Positions 10,367-19,723 of a stretch of 64,000 nucleotides of DNA are shown here, in pieces. The notes under the pieces are model-generated. The model ran no database searches and was not told the origin of the DNA. It was given only the letters and a program-made list of their open reading frames with translations. Position 1 is the stretch's first letter, and each line of letters begins with the position of its first letter. The DNA comes from Rubripirellula lacrimiformis (lineage in GTDB: Bacteria; Planctomycetota; Planctomycetia; Pirellulales; Pirellulaceae), in NCBI RefSeq assembly GCF_007741535.1, contig NZ_CP036525.1, positions 1,674,001 through 1,738,000 of the forward strand, read 5' to 3'. A program made the position numbers and the translations under genes.

Positions 10367-11557
10367 CTACTCACTTCCGCGTCCTAGGATCGGCACCTTC
10401 AGTGTCTGGATGATCAGCCGCACGTCTTCGATCAAGTTGAATTCGTCGAGGTAGCGGAGGTCCAGTCGCATCCATTCGTCGAAATTTTTGACTTCGCCTT
10501 TCTTGATCTGCCAATAGCAGGTCAGGCCGGGGCGAACATCCAAACGGCGGCGGTGCCAGGGTACACAGGCACGGCTTTCCAGCCATGGTAACGGACGCGG
10601 GCCGACCAGTGACATTTCGCCCTTCAGCACGTTCCACAATTGCGGCAGTTCGTCGATGCACGAGCGACGCAAAAAACGTCCGGTTCGGGTGATCCGAGGA
10701 TCGTTTTCGATTTTGAATGCTGGCCCGTCGCGGTGGCTATGTTTGCGTAGATCGGCCTGCATCTTTTCGGCGCCGACGACCATCGTTCGCAGTTTGTAGA
10801 TCGTGAACGGTTTGCCGTGGCGGCCTTCACGGGTCTGCTTGAAAATCGGCGTGCCGCGATCTTCCCATCGGATCTTGGCCATCGCGGCCAGGATGATGGG
10901 GCCACAGACCACTAGCCCGGCAGACGATGCGACGATGTCGAAGGCCCGTTTGAAAAACAGACGGCCGATCGGCGGTTGCGCAAACATTTCGTGCTGCATC
11001 ACGCTGGGTTCGCGGTCGCTGTTCCATCGCTGGCCGCCGTTGCCGCCGTTGCCGTCGTGTTCGGCGATCACGCCTGCGCTAGCAAATTCGGGGCTGGGCG
11101 GGACCGGATGGGCGCGGTCGGTGCGGCGTTGGCTTCCGCCGGTGGGCGGATCTTCATCGGGGGTAAATCCGTCGGGATCATGAACTCGCAGGTTCAGTTC
11201 GACCTTTAGGTTGTTGCTCCGCAACAGATGGTCGATCCGATCCATCGCCGAACGACCGCCCATTTCCGGAGTATCGACCAGAAGGACACCGAACATGCCT
11301 GGGCCAATGATGCCCTTCTGGTCGGTCATCCGAAGGTTTCGGTGTAACAGACGAAGAAGTCGACGAGCTTGAAGACGATGTTTTTCAGTCGTCAACAGCC
11401 GGATGGTGATGATGCAAAACGGAATCGATCGGCGTGATGCCCGAACGCGTTCCTTGGCGATCTCTCGATGGAACAAGGTCTCGCTAAGCAATAGGGGATC
11501 TCGAACGCCTACCATGGGCAGACGTCGTCGAAAGTCGTAAATCCAAGATCCAAGCAC
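10367..11557 (-). CDS. Undecaprenyl-phosphate sugar phosphotransferase with degenerate GGDEF-like N-terminus
   Basis: A 396-residue protein. Residues from about 200 form a bacterial sugar transferase domain (PF02397): one membrane segment after FFKRAFDIVASSAGLVVCG, then PIFKQTREGRHGKPF, YKLRTMVVGAEK, RRSCIDELPQLWNVLKGEMS, LVGPRPLPW and VRPGLTCYWQI. This family starts repeat-unit synthesis by moving a sugar-phosphate to undecaprenyl phosphate. Residues about 20-125 resemble a GGDEF fold (DPLLLSETLFHREIAKERVR, then GPGMFGVLLVDT at the position of GGDEFAVLLPDT), but the signature is lost, so it cannot make cyclic-di-GMP. The GTG start is not certain; an ATG at 11515 is possible. It has only this membrane segment, unlike five-helix WcaJ. 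Confidence 0.9.
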   Translation of the reverse strand: MLGSWIYDFRRRLPMVGVRDPLLLSETLFHREIAKERVRASRRSIPFCIITIRLLTTEKHRLQARRLLRLLHRNLRMTDQKGIIGPGMFGVLLVDTPEMGGRSAMDRIDHLLRSNNLKVELNLRVHDPDGFTPDEDPPTGGSQRRTDRAHPVPPSPEFASAGVIAEHDGNGGNGGQRWNSDREPSVMQHEMFAQPPIGRLFFKRAFDIVASSAGLVVCGPIILAAMAKIRWEDRGTPIFKQTREGRHGKPFTIYKLRTMVVGAEKMQADLRKHSHRDGPAFKIENDPRITRTGRFLRRSCIDELPQLWNVLKGEMSLVGPRPLPWLESRACVPWHRRRLDVRPGLTCYWQIKKGEVKNFDEWMRLDLRYLDEFNLIEDVRLIIQTLKVPILGRGSE

Positions 11558-11713
11558 TTAGGGCTGCTCTGCTCAATCGGCTTCGACGTGCGGCCTGCAC
11601 GTGTCAGCGGTTTTGTGGGTGGGGCAAATCGTTTGTCGCGATCACAATTCGTGGCCAACGAAATGTTTCGTGAGCGGAAATCCGCCTGGGGGCACTGCAA
11701 ATCAGTCCGTGGT

Positions 11714-13399
11714 TTATCGAGGTCGCGCGATCGCAAACTCTTCGTCAACGGCGTCCTCGAGGTCCCCTCCGCGTCCAAACTCTGAATCCGAGTCTAGTTG
11801 CGAAGTGGAAAGCTTGCGCGATGCTTTAGGACGCTTTTCCGGCAAATCAAGCTGGCTCGGCTGCGCTGCGTTCGTGGTCGCGACCGTCTGCGGCCCGCTT
11901 CGTAGCAACGCCTGCAGCATTCCGAAACAGACCCCCAGGATGCCGCCGACGATGGTCAGCAGGAATCGTGGTGGGCCGACCTTTTTCAGGTTCAGCGACG
12001 CCTGTTGGATGACGGAGACGTCCGACATGATTTCGTTGTCAAGTTCTTGCATCATGCGAGAACTTTCTAGGCTTTTCGAATGGCTTAGGTAGTTCGTTTC
12101 AGCGATGTCGGCGGCCCAGTTCAATTCGGCTAGCACCACCGCGTCCTGGTTCAACCGACGCAGTTCTTCACGAGCTTGGGCTAGGCTGGACGTCAACGAG
12201 TCCCGTCGGCTGGCGTATCCGGCCGCTGTGGTTTTGGCGGTTTGCAGATCCGACTCTAGACTCATTCGCAACGGGTTTCGGCCTTCGACCGTTTGTTCAC
12301 GATCGGCTTGTGCCGAGTCGACCATCTCTTCGCCTTGGTCGATTTTGTCCTTCAGGATTTTGTAGCGTGGGTGACTGGCCGTGACCTTGGACAGTTCTTC
12401 GCCGTCTTGAATCTTGTAACCGTACAGTTGGGTGCGCATCCCATCGACGGCATTGTTGGCGACCTTGGTGACTTCCATCGGAATCCACTCTTCGATCGAC
12501 GTCAAACGCGCGGTCAGCGATTCCGCCTTGCTTTTGGATTCCGCCAACTCGCTGTTGGTTTGGTCCAGCGATAGTTCCAGGTTCAGGATTCGTTCACGCA
12601 GCGACGCCTCGGCCGATGCCGCGCTCATCCAACCCATTTCGTTTTTTGTCGTTTGCAGTTTCTTTCGCGCATCCACCGCCGTCGCGTGGCTGAGCGAGGT
12701 TTGCTGTTCGAAGAAATCTAGCGAACCGGTCGATTGGTGAGCCTCGACGTGATAGGCGCCGTATTCGTCCATGTACGCCTGGACCACCTTTTGGGCCACC
12801 AGCGGATCGGAGTAGTTTGCGGAAACTGACACGGTATAGCTGTTCTTGGGGACCGCAATCGTGACGGCATTGGTCACCTTTCTAACCGCGGCTTCATGAG
12901 CCAGTTGGCGATCGTATTCGGTGCGGTCCATCCCGCTGACTGGGTCGTCGGTGGATGCCGGAACCGCCGATTGGGTCCATTGGCCGATGCGGTTGCCGAG
13001 TCGATCGATCCAGGTTCTTGGGAAGTTGATCTCGCGGGCGCCGATCCGGCGGACGACCCGGTCGGCGACCTCGCGGCTGCTAAGCATCTCTGAAATGCTG
13101 GCGACCTCGGATGAACGGCTGTCCTGCAGTGACACCACTTGGGATGCGTCGGCAGTCGGGTCAATCGTCAATGCTCCGCGACCCAGACGGGCATAGAACA
13201 TCCCGTCACTGATGTACTGATTGGGCATCGACCACAACAATCCCGCGATCACGACCGTGACGATCGCAGCAGTGGTCAACACCGACGGCATTCGGGTGAC
13301 CATCGTCTTCGCAAGGTCGGCAGGCGTCAGCGCATCCCAGCCACTGGTGGAAGTGTGGGAATGTGCAGAGTCGCGTCGCGAGCGGTTCAGACGGTCCAT
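11714..13399 (-). CDS. Wzz/GNVR-type polysaccharide chain-length determinant
   Basis: A 561-residue protein with a membrane segment at about 41-58 (VLTTAAIVTVVIAGLLW) and another near 485-505 (FLLTIVGGILGVCFGMLQALL). Between them is a long, mostly helical extracytoplasmic domain with coiled coil. This is the topology of polysaccharide co-polymerases. After the second helix comes a 55-residue acidic tail but no tyrosine-kinase domain, and no BY-kinase gene is seen nearby. It is first in the exopolysaccharide operon, 156 bp ahead of the sugar transferase, and probably controls polymer length or export. Confidence 0.88.
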   Translation of the reverse strand: MDRLNRSRRDSAHSHTSTSGWDALTPADLAKTMVTRMPSVLTTAAIVTVVIAGLLWSMPNQYISDGMFYARLGRGALTIDPTADASQVVSLQDSRSSEVASISEMLSSREVADRVVRRIGAREINFPRTWIDRLGNRIGQWTQSAVPASTDDPVSGMDRTEYDRQLAHEAAVRKVTNAVTIAVPKNSYTVSVSANYSDPLVAQKVVQAYMDEYGAYHVEAHQSTGSLDFFEQQTSLSHATAVDARKKLQTTKNEMGWMSAASAEASLRERILNLELSLDQTNSELAESKSKAESLTARLTSIEEWIPMEVTKVANNAVDGMRTQLYGYKIQDGEELSKVTASHPRYKILKDKIDQGEEMVDSAQADREQTVEGRNPLRMSLESDLQTAKTTAAGYASRRDSLTSSLAQAREELRRLNQDAVVLAELNWAADIAETNYLSHSKSLESSRMMQELDNEIMSDVSVIQQASLNLKKVGPPRFLLTIVGGILGVCFGMLQALLRSGPQTVATTNAAQPSQLDLPEKRPKASRKLSTSQLDSDSEFGRGGDLEDAVDEEFAIARPR

Positions 13400-14123
13400 G
13401 CGAAATGTCGATCCTGGAAAAATGTACTGGGGCAGTCGATTGGTTTGGCGTCATTCGTTGGCGACTGGGGTCGCCGTCGGTGCAAAGACGCCACTCGTTT
13501 CAACACTCTCACCCACAGGGTGGTTTGCGTGCCCCAGTCGCGTTCGGGGGGATGCAGGCACGTTAAGATGCGGGGGAAAGGCGGAATGTTCAGGATGTAC
13601 AAGCAAACGCTCCTATGCCACTCAAATCGCGTAGGACCGCAAAAATACCCGCCCTTTTTGTAAATAGAATGTCGTTGATTCGGATTAGGTACGCAACGAT
13701 TTCGTGTTGGTGAACTTCGTAAGGTGGCCTTCTGCACCGTCTGGCGGGGATTGCGGGTTCCCGCTGTTCCGCTGGTGTCTTAGTGATCAGGCGGACATCC
13801 TTTGTTGAAAAACTTCCGTCGCTTTTGCATCATGATTCGCGTGGCGGCTCCTGTCGGGCAATGCGCACGAGTCGCCGCAAAGTGGGTTGATTTTCCACTT
13901 TCAGCTACGAGAACCCCGTTTTCATCGACGAAAGTGATGAACAGGGCTGGGGTGCGATCGGCTTCCAGATCGAACCCGCGGTTGGGCGTGCTGGAGTTCG
14001 GGGTGTGTGTGCCTACCACCGGGTGGACATCTGCTGGCACTCGGTACGGTTAGGGGCGGGGGAATGTGTTTCCCCAGACTTGCCGTCTTTGCGTTTGAAC
14101 TTTTTGATAGTTGGTCTCGCTTT
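13400..14123. other. Divergent intergenic region, no supported gene
   Basis: This stretch separates the exopolysaccharide operon from the plus-strand methyltransferase. GCGACTGGGG (13461) and CCCCAGTCGC (13532) form a 10-bp inverted repeat in the operon leader. An 86-residue minus frame at 13780-14040 has a protein-like stretch (ALFITFVDENGVLVAESGK) but no recognised domain or ribosome site, so I do not call it. Promoters for both directions should lie here; none could be fixed by eye. Confidence 0.5.
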
Positions 14124-14858
14124 ATGTCGATCTCTCGCGTTCTTGAACCCAAGGCTTCGGATCTCAGCCAAGAAGCATGGGACTATCACAACATGGACCT
14201 GCTGGCCGTGAACCAGCGTTTCGTGACGGACCTAATGGCTGGCGATTTGTCGGCCGGCAACCGCAACGCACCCGGTCCGGCCGCCGAGACGCCATCCTTG
14301 GTGGGGCCCCGTGTGATCGACTTGGGATGCGGTACGGCGCAAATTCTGATCCTGCTGTGTCAGCAGCACTCGGCGGTCGAAGCGATGGGGATCGATTCCG
14401 AGGTTGCGATGCTAGAGATTGCCAAGGTGGAAATCGACATTGCGGGCATGTTGGACCGGATCCTGCTGCAACACGCGGACGTGACCGACATGGACGTTTT
14501 CGAGGATGGGATGGCTGATGCCGTGATTTCGAACACGGTGATGCATCATTTGGATCAGCCGGAACTGGGTTTCGCGACCGCGGTGCGTCTGGTTCGGCCG
14601 GGGGGGCGATTGTTCGTCCGCGACCTGTTTCGGCCGGATACCGAAGACCAGGTCGAATCGCTGGTCGAGGCCCATGCGAATGGGGAATCCGATTCGGGCA
14701 AGCAGATGTTGCGGCAATCGTTGTGGGCCGCGCTGACTCTCGACGAGGCTCGGCAGATTGGCAGCCAACTAGGGGTCGACCCAGAATCGATTCAAATGAC
14801 CAGCGACCGTCACTGGACAATTGACTGGATCAAGCCTGATTTAGCGGTCACCGCTTGA
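14124..14858 (+). CDS. Class I SAM-dependent methyltransferase
   Basis: A 244-residue protein from MSISRVLEPKASD; the upstream extension of the frame (from 14007) has no protein character. The SAM-binding motif is VIDLGCGTAQILILL, followed by the acidic residue at the end of strand two (GIDSEVAMLEIAK), then HADVTDMDVF and AVISNTVMHHLDQPE and the post-motif LVRPGGRLFVRDLFRP. This is a Methyltransf_11/25 type domain. The substrate cannot be inferred. The gene reads in the same direction as thyA, 157 bp upstream of it. Confidence 0.82.
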   Translation: MSISRVLEPKASDLSQEAWDYHNMDLLAVNQRFVTDLMAGDLSAGNRNAPGPAAETPSLVGPRVIDLGCGTAQILILLCQQHSAVEAMGIDSEVAMLEIAKVEIDIAGMLDRILLQHADVTDMDVFEDGMADAVISNTVMHHLDQPELGFATAVRLVRPGGRLFVRDLFRPDTEDQVESLVEAHANGESDSGKQMLRQSLWAALTLDEARQIGSQLGVDPESIQMTSDRHWTIDWIKPDLAVTA

Positions 14859-15015
14859 ATTGATTATTTACGATACTGCTCTGTCGCGTTGACGTTTGGT
14901 CCAGATCCACTTTGGAAACGACGGCGCGTGAACCGCTGCGGGGTATGTTGGACGTTTGTTTGGGTGGTCGGCCGTTTTGTGCGGCGATCGCTACCGATGG
15001 AAAGAATCGAATCCT

Positions 15016-15810
15016 ATGCGTACATATTTGCAGCTGTTAGACGAAGTTCTGCATCACGGACTTGACCGAGATGACCGAACCGGCGTCGGGACGCGAGGGC
15101 TGTTTGGTGGCCAGATGCGGTTCGACCTGTCCGAAGGGTTCCCACTGCTGACGACCAAGAAAATCCACATTCGTTCGGTGATTTACGAGCTTTTGTGGTT
15201 TCTGAAAGGCGATACGAACATCAAGTATCTGCAGGACAATGGTGTCAAAATCTGGGACGAGTGGGCCGACGACAAGGGTGACCTTGGACCGGTCTATGGG
15301 CACCAGTGGCGGTCCTGGGGGACTCCCGATGGTGGCACAATCGATCAGATCGCATGGGTGCAGAACGAGATTCGCACCAACCCCAAGTCGCGCCGGTTGA
15401 TGGTGTCCGCTTGGAACGTGGCGGATGTCCAGCACATGGCGTTGCCACCGTGCCACTGCATGTTCCAGTTCTATGTCGCGCGCGATCGATTGTCCTGTCA
15501 CTTGTATCAACGCAGCGCCGACATGTTCTTGGGCGTCCCCTTTAACATCGCCAGCTACGCCCTGTTGACGATGATGATGGCCAAAGTGACTGGGCTGAAA
15601 CCGGGCGAACTTGTCCATACGTTGGGCGACTTCCACCTGTACCGCAACCACTTCGAACAGGCTCGCGAGCAACTGAATCGGCATCCGCGGCCATTGCCAA
15701 CGATGCAAATCAGATCGACTCCTGATTCCGTGGACGGTTTCGAGTTTGATGATTTTGTCTTGGTCGACTACGACCCGCATCCAGCAATCAAGGCACCCGT
15801 GGCCGTTTAG
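15016..15810 (+). CDS. thyA: Thymidylate synthase
   Basis: A 264-residue protein from [15 protein letters not shown], the usual ThyA start and length; the frame extends further upstream but without homology. It methylates dUMP to dTMP using 5,10-methylene-tetrahydrofolate. Seen motifs: [57 protein letters not shown], the nucleophile region [13 protein letters not shown] with its Cys, the dUMP-binding [20 protein letters not shown], and [10 protein letters not shown]. It is followed by folA, which regenerates tetrahydrofolate from the dihydrofolate that ThyA releases. Confidence 0.98.
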   Translation: MRTYLQLLDEVLHHGLDRDDRTGVGTRGLFGGQMRFDLSEGFPLLTTKKIHIRSVIYELLWFLKGDTNIKYLQDNGVKIWDEWADDKGDLGPVYGHQWRSWGTPDGGTIDQIAWVQNEIRTNPKSRRLMVSAWNVADVQHMALPPCHCMFQFYVARDRLSCHLYQRSADMFLGVPFNIASYALLTMMMAKVTGLKPGELVHTLGDFHLYRNHFEQAREQLNRHPRPLPTMQIRSTPDSVDGFEFDDFVLVDYDPHPAIKAPVAV

Positions 15811-15985
15811 GTCGATTTGGGCTGCTGGGCAGTCCTGCTGGTTCGGCTGCTATACGGCAGCGATGCTTTTTCGCGAAGCTGCGGCAGGTTCGGGGGGACG
15901 CGTCGTTTGCGGTCACCTGGGCGGCTGGGCCGGCTTGGGGTGACGTGTGGGTTCGGGAGGTTTCGTGGTGATTGGAGGGGGACAG

Positions 15986-16528
15986 ATGGACGGAAAGGAT
16001 GGGCAGGATGGCGATTTCGCGGGAAACGCGGTTGCTGGGGATCCCAGCGGTCCCGTGATCACGGCGGTGGTCGCCATGACGCCTAGTGGCACCATTGGAT
16101 TGAACGGCGATATGCCGTGGCGATTGCGAGCGGATTTGCAGCGGTTCAAGCGGATGACGATGGGGGGCGCCTTGATCATGGGCCGCAAGACCTATGATTC
16201 GATCGGGCGGACGCTGCCGGGACGTCGCACGATCGTCGTCACGCGCAGTTCGCAGTGGTCCGCGGCGGGCGTGGATCGTGCGTCCAGCCCCGACGAAGCG
16301 ATCCAAATGGCTGTTGGGCAGCCGATTTATGTGGTGGGAGGGGCTGAAATCTATCGACAGCTGCTGCCAAAGTGCCAAGAAGTGTGGTTAACACGGGTTT
16401 GGTCGTCGGTGGTTGGCGACACCCAACTGTCGATCGACCTGTCTGATTTTCGGGTTTTAGAGCAAACTCGAGTGCCCTCATCACCCCGAGATGAGGTACC
16501 AACTGAATTTATTCGCCTCTTTCGGTGA
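15986..16528 (+). CDS. folA: Dihydrofolate reductase
   Basis: A 180-residue protein from the ATG at 15986, preceded by the strong ribosome site GGAGGGGGACAG; an in-frame GTG at 15947 is less likely. It reduces dihydrofolate with NADPH. Motifs: ITAVVAMTPSGTIGLNGDMP with the substrate-contacting WRLRADLQRFKRMTMG, the NADPH-binding IMGRKTYDSIGRTLPGR, IVVTRS, and PIYVVGGAEIYRQLLP. The acidic catalytic residue is the Asp of the R-A-D-L stretch. A Gly/Asp-rich tail of about 20 residues precedes the domain. It pairs with thyA. Confidence 0.96.
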   Translation: MDGKDGQDGDFAGNAVAGDPSGPVITAVVAMTPSGTIGLNGDMPWRLRADLQRFKRMTMGGALIMGRKTYDSIGRTLPGRRTIVVTRSSQWSAAGVDRASSPDEAIQMAVGQPIYVVGGAEIYRQLLPKCQEVWLTRVWSSVVGDTQLSIDLSDFRVLEQTRVPSSPRDEVPTEFIRLFR

Positions 16529-16558
16529 AATTCCTGGGAAAATCTTGCCCCGTCCCCA

Positions 16559-16588
16559 TTGAGCAAAAAGGGGGCCGGTCTGTATATT
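16559..16588 (+). promoter_or_regulatory. Candidate sigma-70-type promoter of the rpsM operon
   Basis: TTGAGC and TATATT are separated by 18 bp, 91 bp ahead of the rpsM start. This is a reasonable -35/-10 pair in the only sizeable gap before the ribosomal genes. The rpsM ribosome site is probably CGGAG seven bases before its ATG. Confidence 0.5.
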
Positions 16589-16678
16589 CCGGGATTCTTG
16601 GCGGGACCATTGCATCGATTTTGCTCCGGTTACCGTCTCCACTCACCTACCTGATGAAACTTTCACCGGAGTCTGGTT

Positions 16679-17062
16679 ATGCCCCGTTTGATGGGCGTTG
16701 ATATTCCCAACGACAAAAAAATCCAATACTCGCTGACCTATTTGTATGGCCTGGGGCTGTATAGCGCTCGCGAGGTTTGCGAAAAGTTGGGGATCGATCC
16801 GGATCGACCGGCAAGCGACCTGAACGAGGATGAGCTCGGTCGCATCGCCGCAATGCTGGAGCGAGATTACACCGTCGAAGGTCCCCTTCGTCGCCAAATT
16901 GCCCAAAACATTAGCCGCCTTCGCGAAGTGAAGTCGTACCGTGGCATGCGTCACCGTGCGAGTCTTCCTGTGCGAGGTCAGCGCACCAAGACCAATGCCC
17001 GGACCCGGAAAGGTCCGCGTAAGACGGTTGCCGGTAAAAAGGGCGTCAAAGACCTCCGTTAA
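16679..17062 (+). CDS. rpsM: 30S ribosomal protein S13
   Basis: A 127-residue protein with the full S13 sequence pattern: MPRLMGVDIPNDKKIQYSLT at the N-terminus, YGLGLYSAREVCEKLGID, and the basic C-terminal tail with SYRGMRHRASLPVRGQRTKT and NARTRKG. S13 sits in the head of the small subunit and contacts tRNA and the large subunit. It opens the rpsM-rpsK-rpoA-rplQ block. No rpmJ or infA is seen before it. Confidence 0.98.
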   Translation: MPRLMGVDIPNDKKIQYSLTYLYGLGLYSAREVCEKLGIDPDRPASDLNEDELGRIAAMLERDYTVEGPLRRQIAQNISRLREVKSYRGMRHRASLPVRGQRTKTNARTRKGPRKTVAGKKGVKDLR

Positions 17063-17203
17063 TACGGTTGTCTTTAGTCAGTGTCGTTCGGTTTGCTCGC
17101 CCTTTTGCGGCGAGCCGGTGCCGGCAAGGGCTAGCACTAGGCGTTTATCGCCGAACGATTTTATTCAAGCCAAATACCTTTCAGCCATCACGAGACCTTT
17201 GCA

Positions 17204-17587
17204 GTGGCAAAGACCAACAAAAAGAAACGCGTTCGTCGCAACGTATCGAGCGGTATCGCGCACATTCACGCGACCTTCAACAACACGACCGTGACCATCA
17301 CCGACCCCAAGGGCGATACGCTTTGTTGGGCAAGTGCGGGCACGAGCGGTTTCAAGGGGAGCCGAAAGAGCACTCCGTTTGCCGGTCAATGTGCTGCTCA
17401 GCAAGCTGCTGAAAAGGCCACCAAGTTTGGCATGCGTGACGTCGAAGTGAAGGTGAAAGGTCCGGGCTCGGGTCGCGAAAGTGCGATCACATCGCTGCAG
17501 GCCGCCGGTTTGAACGTGAAGTTGATCGAAGAAGTGACGCCGATTCCGCACAACGGATGCCGTCCTCGCAAAAAGCGTCGCGTCTAG
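17204..17587 (+). CDS. rpsK: 30S ribosomal protein S11
   Basis: A 127-residue protein that starts at GTG (GTGGCAAAGACC). Its S11 motifs are [57 protein letters not shown] and the C-terminal [15 protein letters not shown]11 forms part of the small-subunit platform. In most bacteria rpsD follows; here the next gene is rpoA after a 191-bp gap with no S4 gene. Confidence 0.98.
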   Translation: MAKTNKKKRVRRNVSSGIAHIHATFNNTTVTITDPKGDTLCWASAGTSGFKGSRKSTPFAGQCAAQQAAEKATKFGMRDVEVKVKGPGSGRESAITSLQAAGLNVKLIEEVTPIPHNGCRPRKKRRV

Positions 17588-17778
17588 TTCTGTCGACTTC
17601 AGGTTTGCCGGGCGCTGGTTTTTCCATCAGCTGCTTGCAAACTGCGTTCACCTCAAGAACGTCGATCGTCGGCGATGACGACTCTGCCCGCACAGGGTTC
17701 CATGTCATTCGCCGTGTGTCCGTTCTTTACCGTTCAAACAATCCACTCTCATATCTGGTCCCACAGGACTGAGGTCAC

Positions 17779-18774
17779 ATGACAATGCATATCCGTTGGC
17801 GTGGCATGGAACTTCCCTCCGCATTGGAAGTTGACCGTGATACCCTGACATCGTCGTACGGCAAGTTTGTTGCAGAACCATTTGAGCGTGGCTTCGGCTC
17901 TAGCGTCGGCAATAGCCTGCGTCGAGTGTTGCTTTCCAGCTTGATGGGCAGCGCCGTTACGCAAATCAAGATTCGCGGTGCCCAGCACGAATTCACTTCG
18001 ATCCCCGGTGTCGTCGAAGACGTTACCCAAATCGTTTTGAACGTGAAAAGCTTGGTTGTTCGCAACCACAGCGAAGCCACGCGAGTGATCACCGTCGAAG
18101 CCAACAAGGCGGGCGTGATCACCGGTGCTGACGTGCAAACCGACGCCGACGTCGAAGTCATCAACAAAGATCACGTCATCGCGACCCTGACCGATGACGT
18201 TCCGTTCATGATGGAAATGGTCGTCGAGAATGGCCGCGGTTACGTGCCTAGCACCGAACACAGTTCGGTCGATCACGAAATCGGCATCATTCCAATCGAT
18301 GCGGTTTTCAGCCCGATCACTCGAGTTCGTTACGAAGTCGAAGAAACTCGGGTTGGTCAGAAGACCAACTACGACAGGTTGAACCTGGAAATTTGGTCCG
18401 ACGGTTCGGTTAGCCCCGAATTGGCATTGGTCGAATCGGCCAAGATCCTTCGCAAGCACCTGAACCCGTTCGTCCAGTATCGCGAACTGGGGCCGAGTAT
18501 TTTCTCGGCTGCTCGTGGTGGTGCCGGATCGCCCGAAGCCCAGCTGGAAGCGAAGCTGAACATGACCCTTGGCGACCTTCGGTTGTCGGTTCGTGCGAAT
18601 AATTGCTTGGAAAGCGAAAACATTCAAACGGTTCGGGACCTGGTCCAACGAACCGAAGATAGTCTGCTAGAAGTTCGCAACTTCGGCGACACAACTCTGA
18701 ACGAGACTCGCGAGAAGCTCGCTCAGTACGGATTACACCTCGGCATGCGAGTTCCGAACGCTCCATTGTTCTAA
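17779..18774 (+). CDS. rpoA: RNA polymerase alpha subunit
   Basis: A 331-residue protein with both alpha domains. The N-terminal assembly domain shows [40 protein letters not shown] and [18 protein letters not shown]. The C-terminal DNA/activator-binding domain shows [39 protein letters not shown] and [13 protein letters not shown], matching the E. coli NCL...LVQRTE...LGM pattern. The linker is short. A second in-frame ATG two codons downstream could also be the start. Confidence 0.98.
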   Translation: MTMHIRWRGMELPSALEVDRDTLTSSYGKFVAEPFERGFGSSVGNSLRRVLLSSLMGSAVTQIKIRGAQHEFTSIPGVVEDVTQIVLNVKSLVVRNHSEATRVITVEANKAGVITGADVQTDADVEVINKDHVIATLTDDVPFMMEMVVENGRGYVPSTEHSSVDHEIGIIPIDAVFSPITRVRYEVEETRVGQKTNYDRLNLEIWSDGSVSPELALVESAKILRKHLNPFVQYRELGPSIFSAARGGAGSPEAQLEAKLNMTLGDLRLSVRANNCLESENIQTVRDLVQRTEDSLLEVRNFGDTTLNETREKLAQYGLHLGMRVPNAPLF

Positions 18775-18856
18775 GCCCTGCGGTTTGGATCACGGGACGG
18801 CGGATCGTATCGCCCCCTTCACATCACCCTGAAAACTTTTTGACGGACATATCGCC

Positions 18857-19465
18857 ATGCGTCACCGCCGACGAGGCCGCACGCTCGGTCGCAGCCCGAG
18901 CCACCGTAAAGCATTGTTGAAGAACCTCGCCAGCGCTCTGTTTTTGACAGAACGCGATGCGACTTACGACGACAACGCACCCAAGGTTGCCGGCCGCATT
19001 ACGACCACGTTGCACAAGGCCAAAGAGGTTCGTCCTCTGGTGGAAAAATGCATCACGATCGCCAAAAAGTCGCTTCCAGCGGCTGAAGAAGCTCGCAAGT
19101 TCGAGCCGAAGGGTGAACGTGGCAGCGACGCTTGGAAACAATGGCGCACCAGCGACGAATGGTCCAAATGGGCCGCTGCTCGTGCTCCTGTCGTGACCGC
19201 GCGTCGTCGCGTTGTACAGTTGATCGGTGACAAAGAAGCCGCCAAGATTCTGTTCGACACGATCGCCGAACGTTTCGTGGATCGTCCCGGTGGATACACC
19301 CGTGTTCTGCGTTTGGCCACGCCTCGCTTGGGCGATAACGGCGAACGTGCGATCCTGGAATTGGTCGGTAAGAACGATCGAGTCAAGCGATCGGCCGAAC
19401 GTCCTTCGTTCGAAGACGAAGCACCAGCACAAGAAGAAGCGGTCGCCGCATCTAGCGACGAATAG
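18857..19465 (+). CDS. rplQ: 50S ribosomal protein L17 with internal insertion and acidic tail
   Basis: A 202-residue protein, well above the usual 115-130. The N-terminus MRHRRRGRTLGRSPSHRKAL and the later RPGGYTRVLRLATPRLGDNG and ILELVGKND are standard L17. Between ITIAKK and ARRRVVQLIGD there is an insertion of about 45 residues, rich in Trp, Lys and Glu (DAWKQWRTSDEWSKWAAARA). The protein ends in an acidic, Ala/Glu-rich tail. It closes the operon and is followed by a strong terminator. Long L17 forms are known in planctomycetes as far as I recall; this is not a fusion artefact because the frame is continuous. Confidence 0.96.
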   Translation: MRHRRRGRTLGRSPSHRKALLKNLASALFLTERDATYDDNAPKVAGRITTTLHKAKEVRPLVEKCITIAKKSLPAAEEARKFEPKGERGSDAWKQWRTSDEWSKWAAARAPVVTARRRVVQLIGDKEAAKILFDTIAERFVDRPGGYTRVLRLATPRLGDNGERAILELVGKNDRVKRSAERPSFEDEAPAQEEAVAASSDE

Positions 19466-19505
19466 GCCTACCCGTTTCGGGTAACCGCCGCAAAGAATTC
19501 AAATG

Positions 19506-19538
19506 CCTCGTTCGTGTTGATCACGAGCGAGGTTTTTT
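19506..19538 (+). terminator. Rho-independent terminator of the rpsM-rplQ operon
   Basis: CCTCGTTCGTG pairs with CACGAGCGAGG over 11 positions (one G-U pair), with a five-base loop, followed directly by six T residues. It lies 41 bp after the rplQ stop. Confidence 0.92.
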
Positions 19539-19723
19539 GATGCGCGGGCGATGGCGGCTATTGCGGCGGCGGAGGCTATTCCGCTGGCGGAGGTGATTGC
19601 GGATCCGGGCTAGTCGGTCGGATGCCCCACTGCCCCAGGCCGCTGGGATGTCCAGATCCGCAGGCTTTGGGGGCGGGCCCCATCGCTAGTTGGATCGGCC
19701 GATGCGTGGAGGCATCAGTGTCC

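Noticed and set aside
13780-14040. 86-residue minus-strand frame with a protein-like stretch
   Set aside because: No ribosome site, no recognised domain and an overlapping plus-strand frame of similar length; the evidence is too weak for a call.
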